From Aureibaculum luteum (GTDB lineage: Bacteria; Bacteroidota; Bacteroidia; Flavobacteriales; Flavobacteriaceae), in NCBI RefSeq assembly GCF_003449015.1, contig NZ_QRGD01000001.1, positions 682,001 to 746,000 of the forward strand: a stretch of DNA of 64,000 nucleotides, in the 5' to 3' direction. The notes under the pieces are model-generated. The model was not told where the DNA came from and searched no databases. It was given only the letters and a program-made list of their open reading frames with translations. The position numbers were made by a program, and so were the translations under genes. Positions within the stretch are counted from its first letter, which is position 1. The number at the start of each line of letters is the position of its first letter. Below, one piece after another: positions 39,555-49,668 of the stretch.

Positions 39555-39562
39555 TAAATTTG
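39555..39562 (+). promoter_or_regulatory. Candidate -7 box of the 1510-residue cargo gene
   Basis: TAAATTTG fits TAnnTTTG and lies 85 bp before the chosen ATG at 39647. No -33 element evident. Confidence 0.4.
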
Positions 39563-39646
39563 TTTTATTATTTTTTAAACGCTACGTGTGACCAAAAATT
39601 CATTTCAAAGCAAACTTCCTTACGTTATTCTCAAAAAAAAATTGAT

Positions 39647-42600
39647 ATGAGAAAAAATTACATTCTATCTTTACTATTCCTAATTTCTTATAATTGCTTT
39701 AATTATGGTCAAACTTTTATTCAAGAATTCCATTCAATAACCGAATTTACAACTGTTAATAACCAATCTTATTTCACAGCTACAGATAATTTACATGGTA
39801 AAGAACTGTGGACCTCTGATGGCACAAAAGAAGGAACTTTCCTAATTAAAGATATTAGTACATTAGGAAGTAGTTATCCCACGAACCTAAAAGTTTTTAA
39901 AGGTGAAGTATATTTTTCAGCAAACGACGGTGTTTTTGGACAAGAGTTATGGAAAACCAACGGAACAGAAAATGGAACTGTTATGATCAAAAATATTCAT
40001 ACCTCTTTGGGTCAGGGCTCTTACATAAACAATTTAACCATTTTTAATAACGAATTATATTTTACTGCCACAGATAATTATATTAATGGAAACTATCAAA
40101 TATGGAAAACAGATGGAACTGAAAGTGGAACCATTAAAATATATGATGGAGGAACACAACGAATAACCAACCTAATAGTAACAAAAACCAAATTTTATGT
40201 AATTTCTAGTGGATTATACGAATTCAATTTTACTACCAAAACATTGATACCAATAGAAATTAATAATGTAGACCCATACCCTGTAATATCTAATTTAAAT
40301 GCTTTTGAAAACGGATTGTACTTTATTACATCTGTAAATTATTCTGGTCAAAATTTAAGATTTTACAGATTAGATGATTTAGGAAACCAAACATTGCTTC
40401 ATGAATTTATTCAACCCCAATATGGAGATATTGATATTCATAATTTCACCCAAGTTGGTAGTTCTGTTTATTTTTCTATAACAACGGATTATAACTCTCA
40501 AGACGATACAGATGTACTATGGAAAACCGATGGCACAACAACTGGAACTACGGCTATTACAAGCTTTAAATGGGATAGGCATTGGTCTGGGTCTAATATG
40601 TCCAATTTTATTGAATATAAAAATGAACTTTACTTCAATTCAGGTAGTCAAAACAGTTTTAAATTGTGGAAATCGAACGGAACCAATGCAGGAACAGTTG
40701 AAGCTCTAAATTCTCAATTAAGTAGTACTATTGACATGTTTGTATTTAATGACTTATTATTTTATACAACTAGTAATCAGTTAATCTCAACCGACGGAAC
40801 AACAGAAAATACAAAAAAATTTAGTGATTTATCTATCTCGTCCAAAGCCTCAGATGATATTTTCAACATAAAAAGTGCTGAAAACATGATATATTTTGAA
40901 GCCAATTTTCAGGATAAAAAGGCATTATATACTACCATCTCAAATCCAATAATGGAAGTTAAGAGAAGTTATCCTCTTTTGCTCAATAATTCTCAAATTA
41001 ATTTTGAATCTAAAATTGATACCGTTGAAACAATGAAATTTAAAATTGCCAATAGAGGTAATAAAGCTTTAGTTTTTTCAAAAATTGAAATCGTTGCAGA
41101 AGATTTTTATATTAATGGTGATCAACTTAGAAATATTAATAACGAAAATCCAGAAGGTAATTTTCCCAGATCCATAAAACCTAACGAACTATTCGAATTT
41201 GAAGTAACATTTTTTCCCGGCACAAAGGGATTAAAAAAAGGGTCCCTAACCATACAAAGCAATGATATTACCAACCCAAAGTTTATTATAAACCTAGTTG
41301 GGTTTGCTGATGATGAAATTGGCGAACAACCAGAAGAAAATATAAACTTAAATAAAGAAATTATTTTTGACACTATAAATAAAAACATTACGATTGACAA
41401 TGATAATATTTCAGAAAATTCACCAATTAATTCTGTTATAGGTAAAATTAGCGTCAAGGGTAGTAATGATAATTTTTCATACGAATTAGATTCAGATGGC
41501 GATTATACAGATAATCAGTATTTTGAAATTGTTAACGATGAATTAAAGACTAATAAGTCATTCGACTATGAGCTTAAAAATACATATGTAATTCAACTAA
41601 AAGCTACGAACAATATCACTGGAAATGTAATCTTGGAAAATATAACTATAAAGGTTATTGATATTACTGAAGAAAAAGATTCTGAACCTTGCCCAATTGA
41701 CCAAATTGATTTAGCCTATGGATTAAATGATATAACATACGTTAATAATGAAACAATTGTTGCTGTTGGCACTAACGGAACAATAATAAAGTCTGACGAT
41801 GCTGGTGATAGTTGGAGAATGATGAGTAGTGAAATATTTGAACACCTAAATCATGTTCAATTTACTTCTGATAAAATAGGGTATGCAATTGGTGAAAAAA
41901 TGTTAAAGACAGAAGATGGAGGAGAAACTTGGTACCCACTTGAATTTCTTAACAAATTAAATAGTTATCCAAGGCTAAATAATTTATTTTTCGATAATTC
42001 AGAGGTAGGTTATGTTTTTGGCGGAGATGGTAAAATTTATAAAACAATAAATGGTGGCAGATATTGGAAAGCTCTTAATCATGGTAACTCAAGTTTCTCA
42101 GCAGGTTATTTTGTTAACCAGTCTATTGGATATTTAACTTTAGGAAACACGTCTATTCTTAAAACCGTTGATGGTGGAGAAACATGGGAAAGTAAAGCTT
42201 TAAACATTCCTGAATTGACATATTGGAACCCCTCAAAAGACATTACATTTATTGATGAAAAAATCGGGTTTATTTTGGCAAAATCAGGTGAAGTCATAAA
42301 AACAAGTGATGGAGGTGAAACATGGACAAAAATTGGAAAAATTGCAACCGTAGATTTAAGTACAATTAAGTTTCAAAATGAAAATGTTGGATACATATTG
42401 GGACACAAAATCTACGAGACCAAAGATGGGGGAATTACCTGGAAAATGCTCGAAACTGAAAAATATGGTGATCTACACGGAATTGATTTTAATAGTAATG
42501 GTGATATTGCCGTAGCAGGGCATGCAGCAACTTGTTGTATTGGGTTTACCACTGGTAGTATAATACACTTAAAAAAATCAAATGATAATTGGATAATGAG

Positions 42601-44179
42601 GTCGAATGTTTATCCAGATTCTTATGGTTATAATGCTATTGATTTTAAAGAAAAAAATGGATATGTTTTTTCTAGATTTGTTTCTAGTAGAACGAAAGAC
42701 GGAGGTGTTACTTGGCAGGATATTACATCTCCCGAAGAGCATATTATACAAATGAAAGTTATTGACGATAATATTTATGTATTAGGAGTCAATAGTTTAT
42801 ATAAAAGTACTGACCAAGGAAATACATGGGTACTGTTGGGCGAAACCAATTACATAAGGCATGTTTACTTTCTGAACGAACAGATAATTTATGGAAATGG
42901 GGATTCTGGCATTTTTAAGTCCGTCGATGGTGGAGCAACTTGGGTTGATGTACACCCAACAGCTAGCTTTGGAGTTCAATTATATTTTAAAAATGAAAAT
43001 GAAGGTTATTCTGTGGGAATTGGTTCGTCTTATAAAACAGTTGACGGAGGAAAAACTTGGAATGAATTAGTATTGCATGACGCTAACCTTACAATTAGTA
43101 ACAGCTATTCAATTAGCGGTTTTAATGATATTGTTTTAGTAGGAAGTAATTACGGTTTATTCAAATCAACAGATAGTGGAAATACTTGGTTAAATACATA
43201 TAATGATTTAGGAGGACTTATAAAATTTATACATGTAATTAACGAATTGGAATACATTGTTGCAACAGAAAATAGGGTTTGGAAAACGAGCGATGGCGGT
43301 AATTCTTGGGTCAGTCTTTATTATGATAATGAAATTATTGATACATTTTATGACAATGGTACACTTTATTTGGCGGGTTACAGAAATCTCACAAAAATTG
43401 GCACTAAAAGTTCGCCCAATGCAATTGGATATATTGAAGGTGACAAATATGTAACTTCTCAATCAAAAGAAGAATACGGTATTATTAAACAACTTAATGA
43501 AAATTACAATTGGACTGTTTCGGGTGATAATGAAATTATTTATAATGACAATAAAGCCACCATCAACTGGAAAAGAGCTGGTACATATTTAATAACTGTT
43601 ACTTCCATAAACGATTGTTCTACTATCGCTAGCCGCGAACTTACAGTTGTGGTTGAGGATGTGCCAAGTCCTATTATAACGGGAGCCTTAGATGTAGAAG
43701 CGTTTTCATTAAATAATGAGTATTTTACCAATCTAAATGATGACTCTAGATATAGTTGGTTTGTAGATGGACACCAAAATTTTAGCCCCAATATCAACAT
43801 TATTACTATTGATTGGGGAGAAAATGGTTTTGGAGAAATTGAAGTCATAGAAACAAAAAAAAATTCTGGAACCCGTAAAAGTGCAAAATTAAGTATTACA
43901 ATTGGTGGGGCATTAGGTGTAGAACATTTTAGTAATGACAATCTTACTATCTATCCCAATCCTACTCAAAATAAATTTTATATTAACTTAGATTCAGATT
44001 TATACATCAATACTGCAAAAGTTGAAATATTTGATATGACAGGGCGTCTAGTAATTACTAAAAACTTAAAAAGCAGTAAAAACACAAATATAAACCTTGA
44101 GGGAATCCCCTCAGGTGTTTACATAGTAAAGCTTAACATAGATAATAAAAAATATACAAAAAAAATAATTAAAATATAA
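39647..44179 (+). CDS. T9SS-exported giant protein with ELK-type and YCF48/BNR-type repeats
   Basis: The frame opens at TTG 39560, but the signal peptide starts at the ATG 39647 (MRKNYILSLLFLISYNCFNYG), so I chose it: 1510 residues. Residues to about 430 hold repeats of the ELWKTDGTExGT type (propeller-like); near 460-560 is an Ig-like segment (TMKFKIANRGNKALVFSKIEI, a choice-of-anchor D type) and near 575-660 a cadherin-like unit (NSVIGKISVKGSNDNFSYEL). From about 670 to 1240 come repeats with the sequence SxDGGxTW (YCF48/BNR propeller). The C-terminus is a T9SS sorting domain (LTIYPNPTQNKFYINL, then GVYIVKLNIDNKKYTKKIIKI). It is probably cell-surface; substrate or ligand unknown. Confidence 0.8.
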   Translation: MRKNYILSLLFLISYNCFNYGQTFIQEFHSITEFTTVNNQSYFTATDNLHGKELWTSDGTKEGTFLIKDISTLGSSYPTNLKVFKGEVYFSANDGVFGQELWKTNGTENGTVMIKNIHTSLGQGSYINNLTIFNNELYFTATDNYINGNYQIWKTDGTESGTIKIYDGGTQRITNLIVTKTKFYVISSGLYEFNFTTKTLIPIEINNVDPYPVISNLNAFENGLYFITSVNYSGQNLRFYRLDDLGNQTLLHEFIQPQYGDIDIHNFTQVGSSVYFSITTDYNSQDDTDVLWKTDGTTTGTTAITSFKWDRHWSGSNMSNFIEYKNELYFNSGSQNSFKLWKSNGTNAGTVEALNSQLSSTIDMFVFNDLLFYTTSNQLISTDGTTENTKKFSDLSISSKASDDIFNIKSAENMIYFEANFQDKKALYTTISNPIMEVKRSYPLLLNNSQINFESKIDTVETMKFKIANRGNKALVFSKIEIVAEDFYINGDQLRNINNENPEGNFPRSIKPNELFEFEVTFFPGTKGLKKGSLTIQSNDITNPKFIINLVGFADDEIGEQPEENINLNKEIIFDTINKNITIDNDNISENSPINSVIGKISVKGSNDNFSYELDSDGDYTDNQYFEIVNDELKTNKSFDYELKNTYVIQLKATNNITGNVILENITIKVIDITEEKDSEPCPIDQIDLAYGLNDITYVNNETIVAVGTNGTIIKSDDAGDSWRMMSSEIFEHLNHVQFTSDKIGYAIGEKMLKTEDGGETWYPLEFLNKLNSYPRLNNLFFDNSEVGYVFGGDGKIYKTINGGRYWKALNHGNSSFSAGYFVNQSIGYLTLGNTSILKTVDGGETWESKALNIPELTYWNPSKDITFIDEKIGFILAKSGEVIKTSDGGETWTKIGKIATVDLSTIKFQNENVGYILGHKIYETKDGGITWKMLETEKYGDLHGIDFNSNGDIAVAGHAATCCIGFTTGSIIHLKKSNDNWIMRSNVYPDSYGYNAIDFKEKNGYVFSRFVSSRTKDGGVTWQDITSPEEHIIQMKVIDDNIYVLGVNSLYKSTDQGNTWVLLGETNYIRHVYFLNEQIIYGNGDSGIFKSVDGGATWVDVHPTASFGVQLYFKNENEGYSVGIGSSYKTVDGGKTWNELVLHDANLTISNSYSISGFNDIVLVGSNYGLFKSTDSGNTWLNTYNDLGGLIKFIHVINELEYIVATENRVWKTSDGGNSWVSLYYDNEIIDTFYDNGTLYLAGYRNLTKIGTKSSPNAIGYIEGDKYVTSQSKEEYGIIKQLNENYNWTVSGDNEIIYNDNKATINWKRAGTYLITVTSINDCSTIASRELTVVVEDVPSPIITGALDVEAFSLNNEYFTNLNDDSRYSWFVDGHQNFSPNINIITIDWGENGFGEIEVIETKKNSGTRKSAKLSITIGGALGVEHFSNDNLTIYPNPTQNKFYINLDSDLYINTAKVEIFDMTGRLVITKNLKSSKNTNINLEGIPSGVYIVKLNIDNKKYTKKIIKI

Positions 44180-44414
44180 GATTATATGTGAACAGCAAAA
44201 ATCTATCGATTAACTCTTTATTTATTTGGATTTCAGTCTATAATCCTCTAAATTAGCACTTTATTTAATCGCTAAACATGTTCTCCCCTAACTCCCCCAA
44301 TTACACAATTGGACTACATCTATATAAAAAACGAATTAAGTGTGCTTTTTTACCTAAAGCACAACATATTTAAACATAGCCTATTCTCTTTAAAACCAAC
44401 TAAATCAACCTAAC

Positions 44415-44636
44415 ATGCCACATCCACATGCACACAGAAAGAAAAAGTTCATGGACCATTATAGTAAACTAAGTGAACAAGATTATAAATTAGAGGTTTT
44501 GTACTCTCAACAAATGACCCGCCAAAAGCTTGAAAGAATAAGAATTAATTTAAAAACAATCATTTGGACTATGGCCACCTTTATATTAGTGGCTATAATC
44601 TGTACGTTTTTTGTAGTTTACCGAGCAGGACTATAG
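44415..44636 (+). CDS. Small single-pass membrane protein
   Basis: The 73-residue product has a His- and Lys-rich N-terminus (MPHPHAHRKKKFMDHYSKLSEQDYKLEVLY) and one transmembrane helix (TIIWTMATFILVAIICTFFVVY). Not recognised. The last 19 bp overlap the end of the convergent BrnQ gene. No terminator is visible between them. Confidence 0.55.
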   Translation: MPHPHAHRKKKFMDHYSKLSEQDYKLEVLYSQQMTRQKLERIRINLKTIIWTMATFILVAIICTFFVVYRAGL

Positions 44637-45931
44637 TTTTTCCGAGCTTTATAAATATCCACTATATTCACTAAAATAAACATTACAAAAGCAGGTAATA
44701 CCCAACCCAAACTATATTTTGCCAACGGAATACTACTTTGTACGCCGCTTAAACTTTCTGCAGGAAGTATAAACTGTAAAAAATCTGGAATACTGAATAA
44801 AAAAGTAATGATGACTACCATTCTAAAAACAGATTTAGAAGCAAATTTGTCGGGTACCACATTCAATAAAATCAGTATGATTGTTATTGGATAAATAAAC
44901 ATTAAAACAGGTAAAGCAATCATAATAATAGAATAGAAATTAAGCTGCCCCACTAAAATACCTAACACACAACCCGATACTGCGGTTATTACATAGGCTT
45001 TCTGAGAGTTTTTAAACAAACCTTTAAAGTAATCGGCCGTACCTGCAACTATCCCCACAGCGGTAGTAAAGCAAGCCAACGCTATCAAAACACTTAAAAA
45101 TAAATTTCCAATGGGGCCTAAGGTTCGTAGACTAATTCCCATCAATAGATTGGCTCTTTGCATATCACTACTTAAAGCATCATCAATAAATATTTCTGCA
45201 CCATAAAATGACCCTAAAGCAATGAGTCCCGCATAAATAATAAACAACCCTGAGCCCGCTATAAAGCCTGCCTTTTTAATCAAGTCTTTTTTAGCTTCAA
45301 ATGAAGTATTACTTTTTATATTCAATGATATAATGATAACAGCACCCACCACAACGGCACCAATAGCATCAAAAGTTTGATAACCTTCTAACAAGCCATC
45401 AACAATTGGAGTCTCAAAATTTGATGGATTCATAAGCATATCACTAGAAAACAAGCCTATTCCAATTACTAAAAACAGCATGACTACAATTAGAGGCGTC
45501 AAAAATTTACCAATAAAGCTTAAGATTTTAGAGCGATTGAGCACAAATAATAAAACCAGTCCGAAATAAACACTACTGGTTAATAACGGACTTGTTTTAA
45601 AGAGTGGATAAATGGCAATTTCATGCGTGGCAGCGGCAGTTCTAGGTGAAGGTATGGCTATCGCAATGATGTAGACAATTACACAATAGATTACACTAAA
45701 AAGAGGGGAAACCTTTTTACCAAAATCATACATGGTTCCTTGTAATTTGGCATGTGCAAAAATACCAAGTATCGGTATAACTACAGCCGTAATCATAAAG
45801 CCTAATGATACCAAAAACCAGTCAGAACCTGCATTATAACCTAACAAAGGCGGTAGCAATAAATTGCCTGCTCCAAAAAATAAGGAGAACAAGGCAAACC
45901 CAGTAACAAGAATTTCTTTTGTTTTATTCAC
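44618..45931 (-). CDS. brnQ: Branched-chain amino acid carrier (LIVCS family)
   Basis: The 437-residue integral membrane protein has 12 hydrophobic helices. The family signatures are FALFSLFFGAGNLLLPPLLGYNAG (residues 12-35), IAIPSPRTAAATHEIA (near 92), the YQTFDAIGAVVVGAVII helix and FTTAVGIVAGTADYFK. LIVCS carriers take up leucine, isoleucine and valine with sodium or protons. It is divergent from the alpha/beta hydrolase gene, with 40 bp between, so both promoters must be compact. Confidence 0.9.
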   Translation of the reverse strand: MNKTKEILVTGFALFSLFFGAGNLLLPPLLGYNAGSDWFLVSLGFMITAVVIPILGIFAHAKLQGTMYDFGKKVSPLFSVIYCVIVYIIAIAIPSPRTAAATHEIAIYPLFKTSPLLTSSVYFGLVLLFVLNRSKILSFIGKFLTPLIVVMLFLVIGIGLFSSDMLMNPSNFETPIVDGLLEGYQTFDAIGAVVVGAVIIISLNIKSNTSFEAKKDLIKKAGFIAGSGLFIIYAGLIALGSFYGAEIFIDDALSSDMQRANLLMGISLRTLGPIGNLFLSVLIALACFTTAVGIVAGTADYFKGLFKNSQKAYVITAVSGCVLGILVGQLNFYSIIMIALPVLMFIYPITIILILLNVVPDKFASKSVFRMVVIITFLFSIPDFLQFILPAESLSGVQSSIPLAKYSLGWVLPAFVMFILVNIVDIYKARKNYSPAR

Positions 45932-45959
45932 TAATTAAAAATAAGTAAGCCAATATAGT

Positions 45960-45967
45960 TATTTTTG
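45960..45967 (+). promoter_or_regulatory. Candidate -7 box very close to the start codon
   Basis: TATTTTTG (TAnnTTTG) ends 4 bp before the ATG at 45972, so the transcript of the hydrolase gene would have almost no leader. No -33 box evident. Confidence 0.35.
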
Positions 45968-45971
45968 TGGG

Positions 45972-46760
45972 ATGGATAATTTTTTTACATACAAAAATAC
46001 CGCGGTGCGGTATCGTACTTCTGGTAAAGGAGCCGCTGTTATCTTACTTCATGGCTTCTTAGAAGATTTAACCATGTGGGATGCCGTTTCTGAAGAACTT
46101 TCAAAAAGAAATAAAGTGATTTCTATTGATTTATTAGGCCATGGAGCATCCGATAATTTAGGATATATCCATACCATGGAAGAACAAGCTGAAATGGTAA
46201 AGGCGGTCTTAAAACATCTGAAATTACGCAAATATGTAATTATTGGACATAGCATGGGTGGCTATATCAGTCTTGCATTTGCTAAATTATTTCCCAATAC
46301 AATTAAAGGCGTTTGTTTGATGAACTCCACTTTTGAAGCAGATAGCAAAGAGAAAAAAATAAACCGAGATAGGGCCATTGTAGCCGTAAAACAGAATCAT
46401 AAGGCATTTATCAGAATGTCAATTCCTAATTTATTTTGCGAACAAAATAGAGCCACGTATAAAAACGAAATTGAACACATCATAAACAGTTCTTTAAAAT
46501 TATCAATTCAGGGGATTATAGCGTCTTTAGAAGGAATGAAAATTCGAAAAGACAGTACGATCATTTTAAAAAAAGCTACCTTCAAGAAATTGATGATTCT
46601 CGGTAAAAAAGACCCTGTTTTAGATTCAGAATCACTTAAAAACCAAGTAAAAAATACTGAAGTTCAAGTAGTTGAATTCCCTGACGGACATATGAGTCAT
46701 ATTGAAAATAAGAATGAGCTTACTAAAACACTAATAGATTTTATAAAATCTTGTAATTAA
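45972..46760 (+). CDS. Alpha/beta-fold hydrolase
   Basis: A 262-residue cytosolic hydrolase. VILLHGFLEDLTMW provides the oxyanion HG motif, GHSMGGYISLAF (about residues 92-103) is the nucleophile elbow and FPDGHMSHIEN (about 236-246) has the catalytic His; LGKKDPVLD supplies the acid. The substrate could be an ester, a thioester or a lactone. It is 40 bp from the divergent brnQ gene and 40 bp before the TlpA-like gene. Confidence 0.85.
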   Translation: MDNFFTYKNTAVRYRTSGKGAAVILLHGFLEDLTMWDAVSEELSKRNKVISIDLLGHGASDNLGYIHTMEEQAEMVKAVLKHLKLRKYVIIGHSMGGYISLAFAKLFPNTIKGVCLMNSTFEADSKEKKINRDRAIVAVKQNHKAFIRMSIPNLFCEQNRATYKNEIEHIINSSLKLSIQGIIASLEGMKIRKDSTIILKKATFKKLMILGKKDPVLDSESLKNQVKNTEVQVVEFPDGHMSHIENKNELTKTLIDFIKSCN

Positions 46761-46799
46761 CATCACTTTTTAACGACAACTTAGTCACAAACACTACCT

Positions 46800-47906
46800 A
46801 TGCAGCGAATACTATTTTTATTGACAATTATTCTTTTTACATCATGTTCTAAAAAAGAAAATTCAACCTTCACATTACAGGGTAAGATTAATAATTCCGA
46901 AAATAAGTATATCATTCTACAACAAGAAAGTGATATAGAACGAAAAGTTTCTAAACTGATAGATACCATAAAATTAGACGAATATGGAAATTTTGAGTAC
47001 GCACTTAATGATGAGTCGCACTACTATACTTTAGTACTTAATGAAAATGAAAATATACCATTGGCAATAGCTAAAGATCAACAAATTACAATAGAAAATA
47101 TTAATTCAAAATCTTTGGTTACCGGTTCAAAAGATACCGACTTGCTTAATGCGTATGAAAAGTTGCGAAAAGAATCTTTAGAACGTTTAGTTAACTCCAT
47201 CAGGAAAAAAATTACCGCTGAAAACAAATCTGAAAACCCAAACCCTAAAACCATTGATTCTTTAGGTAAATTAGAGTTAAAAAATTATGATTTGCATTTG
47301 GCAGAATTAAACACTTTTATAAAGGATAAAATGGGAACTAGCATTGCCATTTACCCTACCTCATTGCGATGGAAAGATAATAATATTAAATTCTTTGATA
47401 GCCTAACAACTGCGTTTGAAACTGCTCATCCTGATTTAGCTATTTCCAAAAAATTAAGAGAAAAAGTAACGCGATTACAACAAACAGCAGTAGGCGGAAA
47501 AGTACCAGGTATTGTAATGACAGCAGCCAATAAAGATACTGTTAGCCTTTTTTCTATCACCGAAAAATATACGTTAATCGATTTTTGGGCAAGTTGGTGT
47601 GGACCCTGCCGAAGAGAAAGTGACATCTTAAATAAATTGTACGAAAAGTATAAAGACAAAGGCTTTACTATTTACGGGGTGTCTTTAGATACCAATGAAA
47701 AACAATGGACCAATGCCATGGCTAAAGACCATAGAATTTGGGCAAATGTATCTTCCTTACAAGGCTTTGAAACACCAGCCGCTTATAATTTTGCAGTAAC
47801 TGCGTTACCTATGAACTATTTAATAGACAGTAAAGGAATAATTATTGCCAAAGATTTACATGCTGAGGAGTTAGAAAAATTGGTTGATCAAGTAATGGCG
47901 AACTAA
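46800..47906 (+). CDS. TlpA-like thiol-disulfide oxidoreductase lipoprotein
   Basis: A 368-residue lipoprotein (lipobox ILFTSC, Cys16). An N-terminal DUF4369-like beta domain (FTLQGKINNSENKYIILQQES, residues 24-44) and a long helical middle part precede the thioredoxin domain (from about 228). YTLIDFWASWCGPCRRESDIL holds the WCGPC site (about residues 266-270), with YGVSLDTNEKQW and the cis-Pro in VTALPMNYLID. It acts in the periplasm in disulfide reduction or cytochrome c maturation. It is convergent and adjoining the DUF4377 gene (0 bp). Confidence 0.9.
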   Translation: MQRILFLLTIILFTSCSKKENSTFTLQGKINNSENKYIILQQESDIERKVSKLIDTIKLDEYGNFEYALNDESHYYTLVLNENENIPLAIAKDQQITIENINSKSLVTGSKDTDLLNAYEKLRKESLERLVNSIRKKITAENKSENPNPKTIDSLGKLELKNYDLHLAELNTFIKDKMGTSIAIYPTSLRWKDNNIKFFDSLTTAFETAHPDLAISKKLREKVTRLQQTAVGGKVPGIVMTAANKDTVSLFSITEKYTLIDFWASWCGPCRRESDILNKLYEKYKDKGFTIYGVSLDTNEKQWTNAMAKDHRIWANVSSLQGFETPAAYNFAVTALPMNYLIDSKGIIIAKDLHAEELEKLVDQVMAN

Positions 47907-48476
47907 TTATTTCAGTGCTGTTAATTCTAAACTGTTATTTTCTGAATGATGAAATACGCCTGTAATAGCTTCTTTTGCAGCTAACTTTTCAGTTAGCTCA
48001 TCACATAAATTAGCACAATCTATTGTAGTTCCATCTAATAACTCAAAAGTTGAATGGTCGGACTTTGTAAAAAAAGGTTCAAAAAAACTATCGTCGTAAG
48101 TTCTTGACAAAAGAATTTCAAAAGAAATATCAGAAGGTGCCTTTTCTTTACCTATCTCTTCAATAAGTTTATACTTTACTGAACCTCCGTCTGCCATAAG
48201 ATTTCCTATAATTTCCTTTTCTACCTTTAACGTGTATACATAACCCAATTCATAGTCAAAACCTTCTATTCCATTATAAAAAAAATACCAATCATCACCT
48301 CCAATAGCTACGTCTTGTTGCACCAAAAAAAATTGATAAGGAATCATCGAATTACCAGATTGCTTAAAGTGATTCACTTTTAGGGTTACAATTTCCACAT
48401 CATCATCACTTGTACAAGATGCTACTGAAATTAAACATGCAATAAAAAGAATCATGGAAAAGCTTATAAACTTCAT
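47907..48476 (-). CDS. DUF4377 lipoprotein
   Basis: A longer frame is open to 48560, but the lipoprotein signal starts at the ATG at 48476 (MKFISFSMILFIACLISVASC, Cys21), which I chose. The mature part matches DUF4377: WYFFYNGIEGFDYELGYVYTLKVEKE (about residues 65-90). Function is unknown; related proteins include META/HslJ-associated stress lipoproteins. With this start, 62 bp separate it from thiL upstream on the same strand. Confidence 0.75.
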   Translation of the reverse strand: MKFISFSMILFIACLISVASCTSDDDVEIVTLKVNHFKQSGNSMIPYQFFLVQQDVAIGGDDWYFFYNGIEGFDYELGYVYTLKVEKEIIGNLMADGGSVKYKLIEEIGKEKAPSDISFEILLSRTYDDSFFEPFFTKSDHSTFELLDGTTIDCANLCDELTEKLAAKEAITGVFHHSENNSLELTALK

Positions 48477-48538
48477 AGAATTGAATTTATAAGTAGATAC
48501 TAAATTAAAAAAAGGGTTGCTTAGTTTATGATTTAAAC

Positions 48539-49585
48539 TTATTTCAACATGGCATTCCAACCTTGAGCCGTCAATTCTATTTTTTGATTGCCTCGTGTTA
48601 TCAAATTCATTCCTTCATCTTTTTCAGTAATGTGACCTATAACAGTTAAATGCGGATTTGCCTTTATTTTAGGATAATCTGCCGTGTCAACTGTAAAAAG
48701 TAATTCATAATCTTCACCACCACTTAAAGCCACTGTTGTACTGTCCAATTTAAATTCTTCACAAGTTGAAATTACCTGTGGGTCTAAAGGAAATTTATCT
48801 TCAAACAAATTACAACCCACTTCACTTTGGCTACAAATATGAATAATTTCTGACGACAAGCCATCGCTAATATCAATCATAGAAGTAGGTTTTACATCCA
48901 GCTCTTTTAGCAAATTTGGGATGTCTTTTCTAGCTTCTGGTTTTAGCTGACGCTCTACCAAGTAGGTATAATTATCTAACTCAGGCTGTGCATTTGGATT
49001 GGCTTGAAAAACTTGCTTTTCACGTTCTAAAACTTGTAATCCTAAATAAGCAGCACCTAAATCTCCGGTAACCACTATTAAATCATTAGGCTTTGCTCCA
49101 TTTCTATAGACAATATCTTCTTTATTGGCCTCTCCAATTGCTGTAATACTTAGCAACAAACCTTTTGTAGAAGAAGACGTATCACCACCTATTAAATCGA
49201 CATTATATGTTTTACAAGCTAAGTGAATACCCGCATACAATTCTTCAATAGCTTCTAAAGGAAAACGATTAGAAACTGCCAATGAAACCGTAATTTGAGT
49301 AGCCTTGCCATTCATGGCATAGACATCAGATAAATTAACCATAACAGCCTTATAACCTAAGTGTTTTAAGGGCATATAAGACAAATCAAAATGAACACCT
49401 TCTATCAATAAATCAGTAGTTACCAAAATCTGTTTGTCCTTAAATTCCAACACAGCAGCGTCATCACCAACTCCTTTTATGGAAGATGTATGTGTTAACT
49501 TAACCTGATCTGTTAAGTGTTTTATTAATCCAAACTCTCCTAATTCAGCTAATGAGGTTCTTTGTTCGTTTTTATCTTCTAACAT
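48539..49585 (-). CDS. thiL: Thiamine-monophosphate kinase
   Basis: A 348-residue ThiL. LGEFGLIKHLT (about residue 15), GVGDDAAVL (about 39), TTDLLIEGVHFD (about 56), GYKAVMVNLSDVYAMNG, GGDTSSS and GDLGAAYLGL are the ATP/Mg and substrate motifs; DISDGLSSEI and ALSGGEDYELLF finish the family pattern. It phosphorylates thiamine monophosphate to the active cofactor. It is followed by the DUF4377 lipoprotein and lies 83 bp after the S41 peptidase on the same strand. Confidence 0.95.
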   Translation of the reverse strand: MLEDKNEQRTSLAELGEFGLIKHLTDQVKLTHTSSIKGVGDDAAVLEFKDKQILVTTDLLIEGVHFDLSYMPLKHLGYKAVMVNLSDVYAMNGKATQITVSLAVSNRFPLEAIEELYAGIHLACKTYNVDLIGGDTSSSTKGLLLSITAIGEANKEDIVYRNGAKPNDLIVVTGDLGAAYLGLQVLEREKQVFQANPNAQPELDNYTYLVERQLKPEARKDIPNLLKELDVKPTSMIDISDGLSSEIIHICSQSEVGCNLFEDKFPLDPQVISTCEEFKLDSTTVALSGGEDYELLFTVDTADYPKIKANPHLTVIGHITEKDEGMNLITRGNQKIELTAQGWNAMLK

Positions 49586-49668
49586 AATATTTTTTTGTCC
49601 TTAAGCGTGAGGCGTAGCATCTTTTATAATTATATTCCGCATATAATAGATTCTTGAATACGCTATAA

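Noticed and set aside
43540-43941. Minus-strand ORF of 133 codons
   Set aside because: Inside the T9SS giant protein; no start context or family features.
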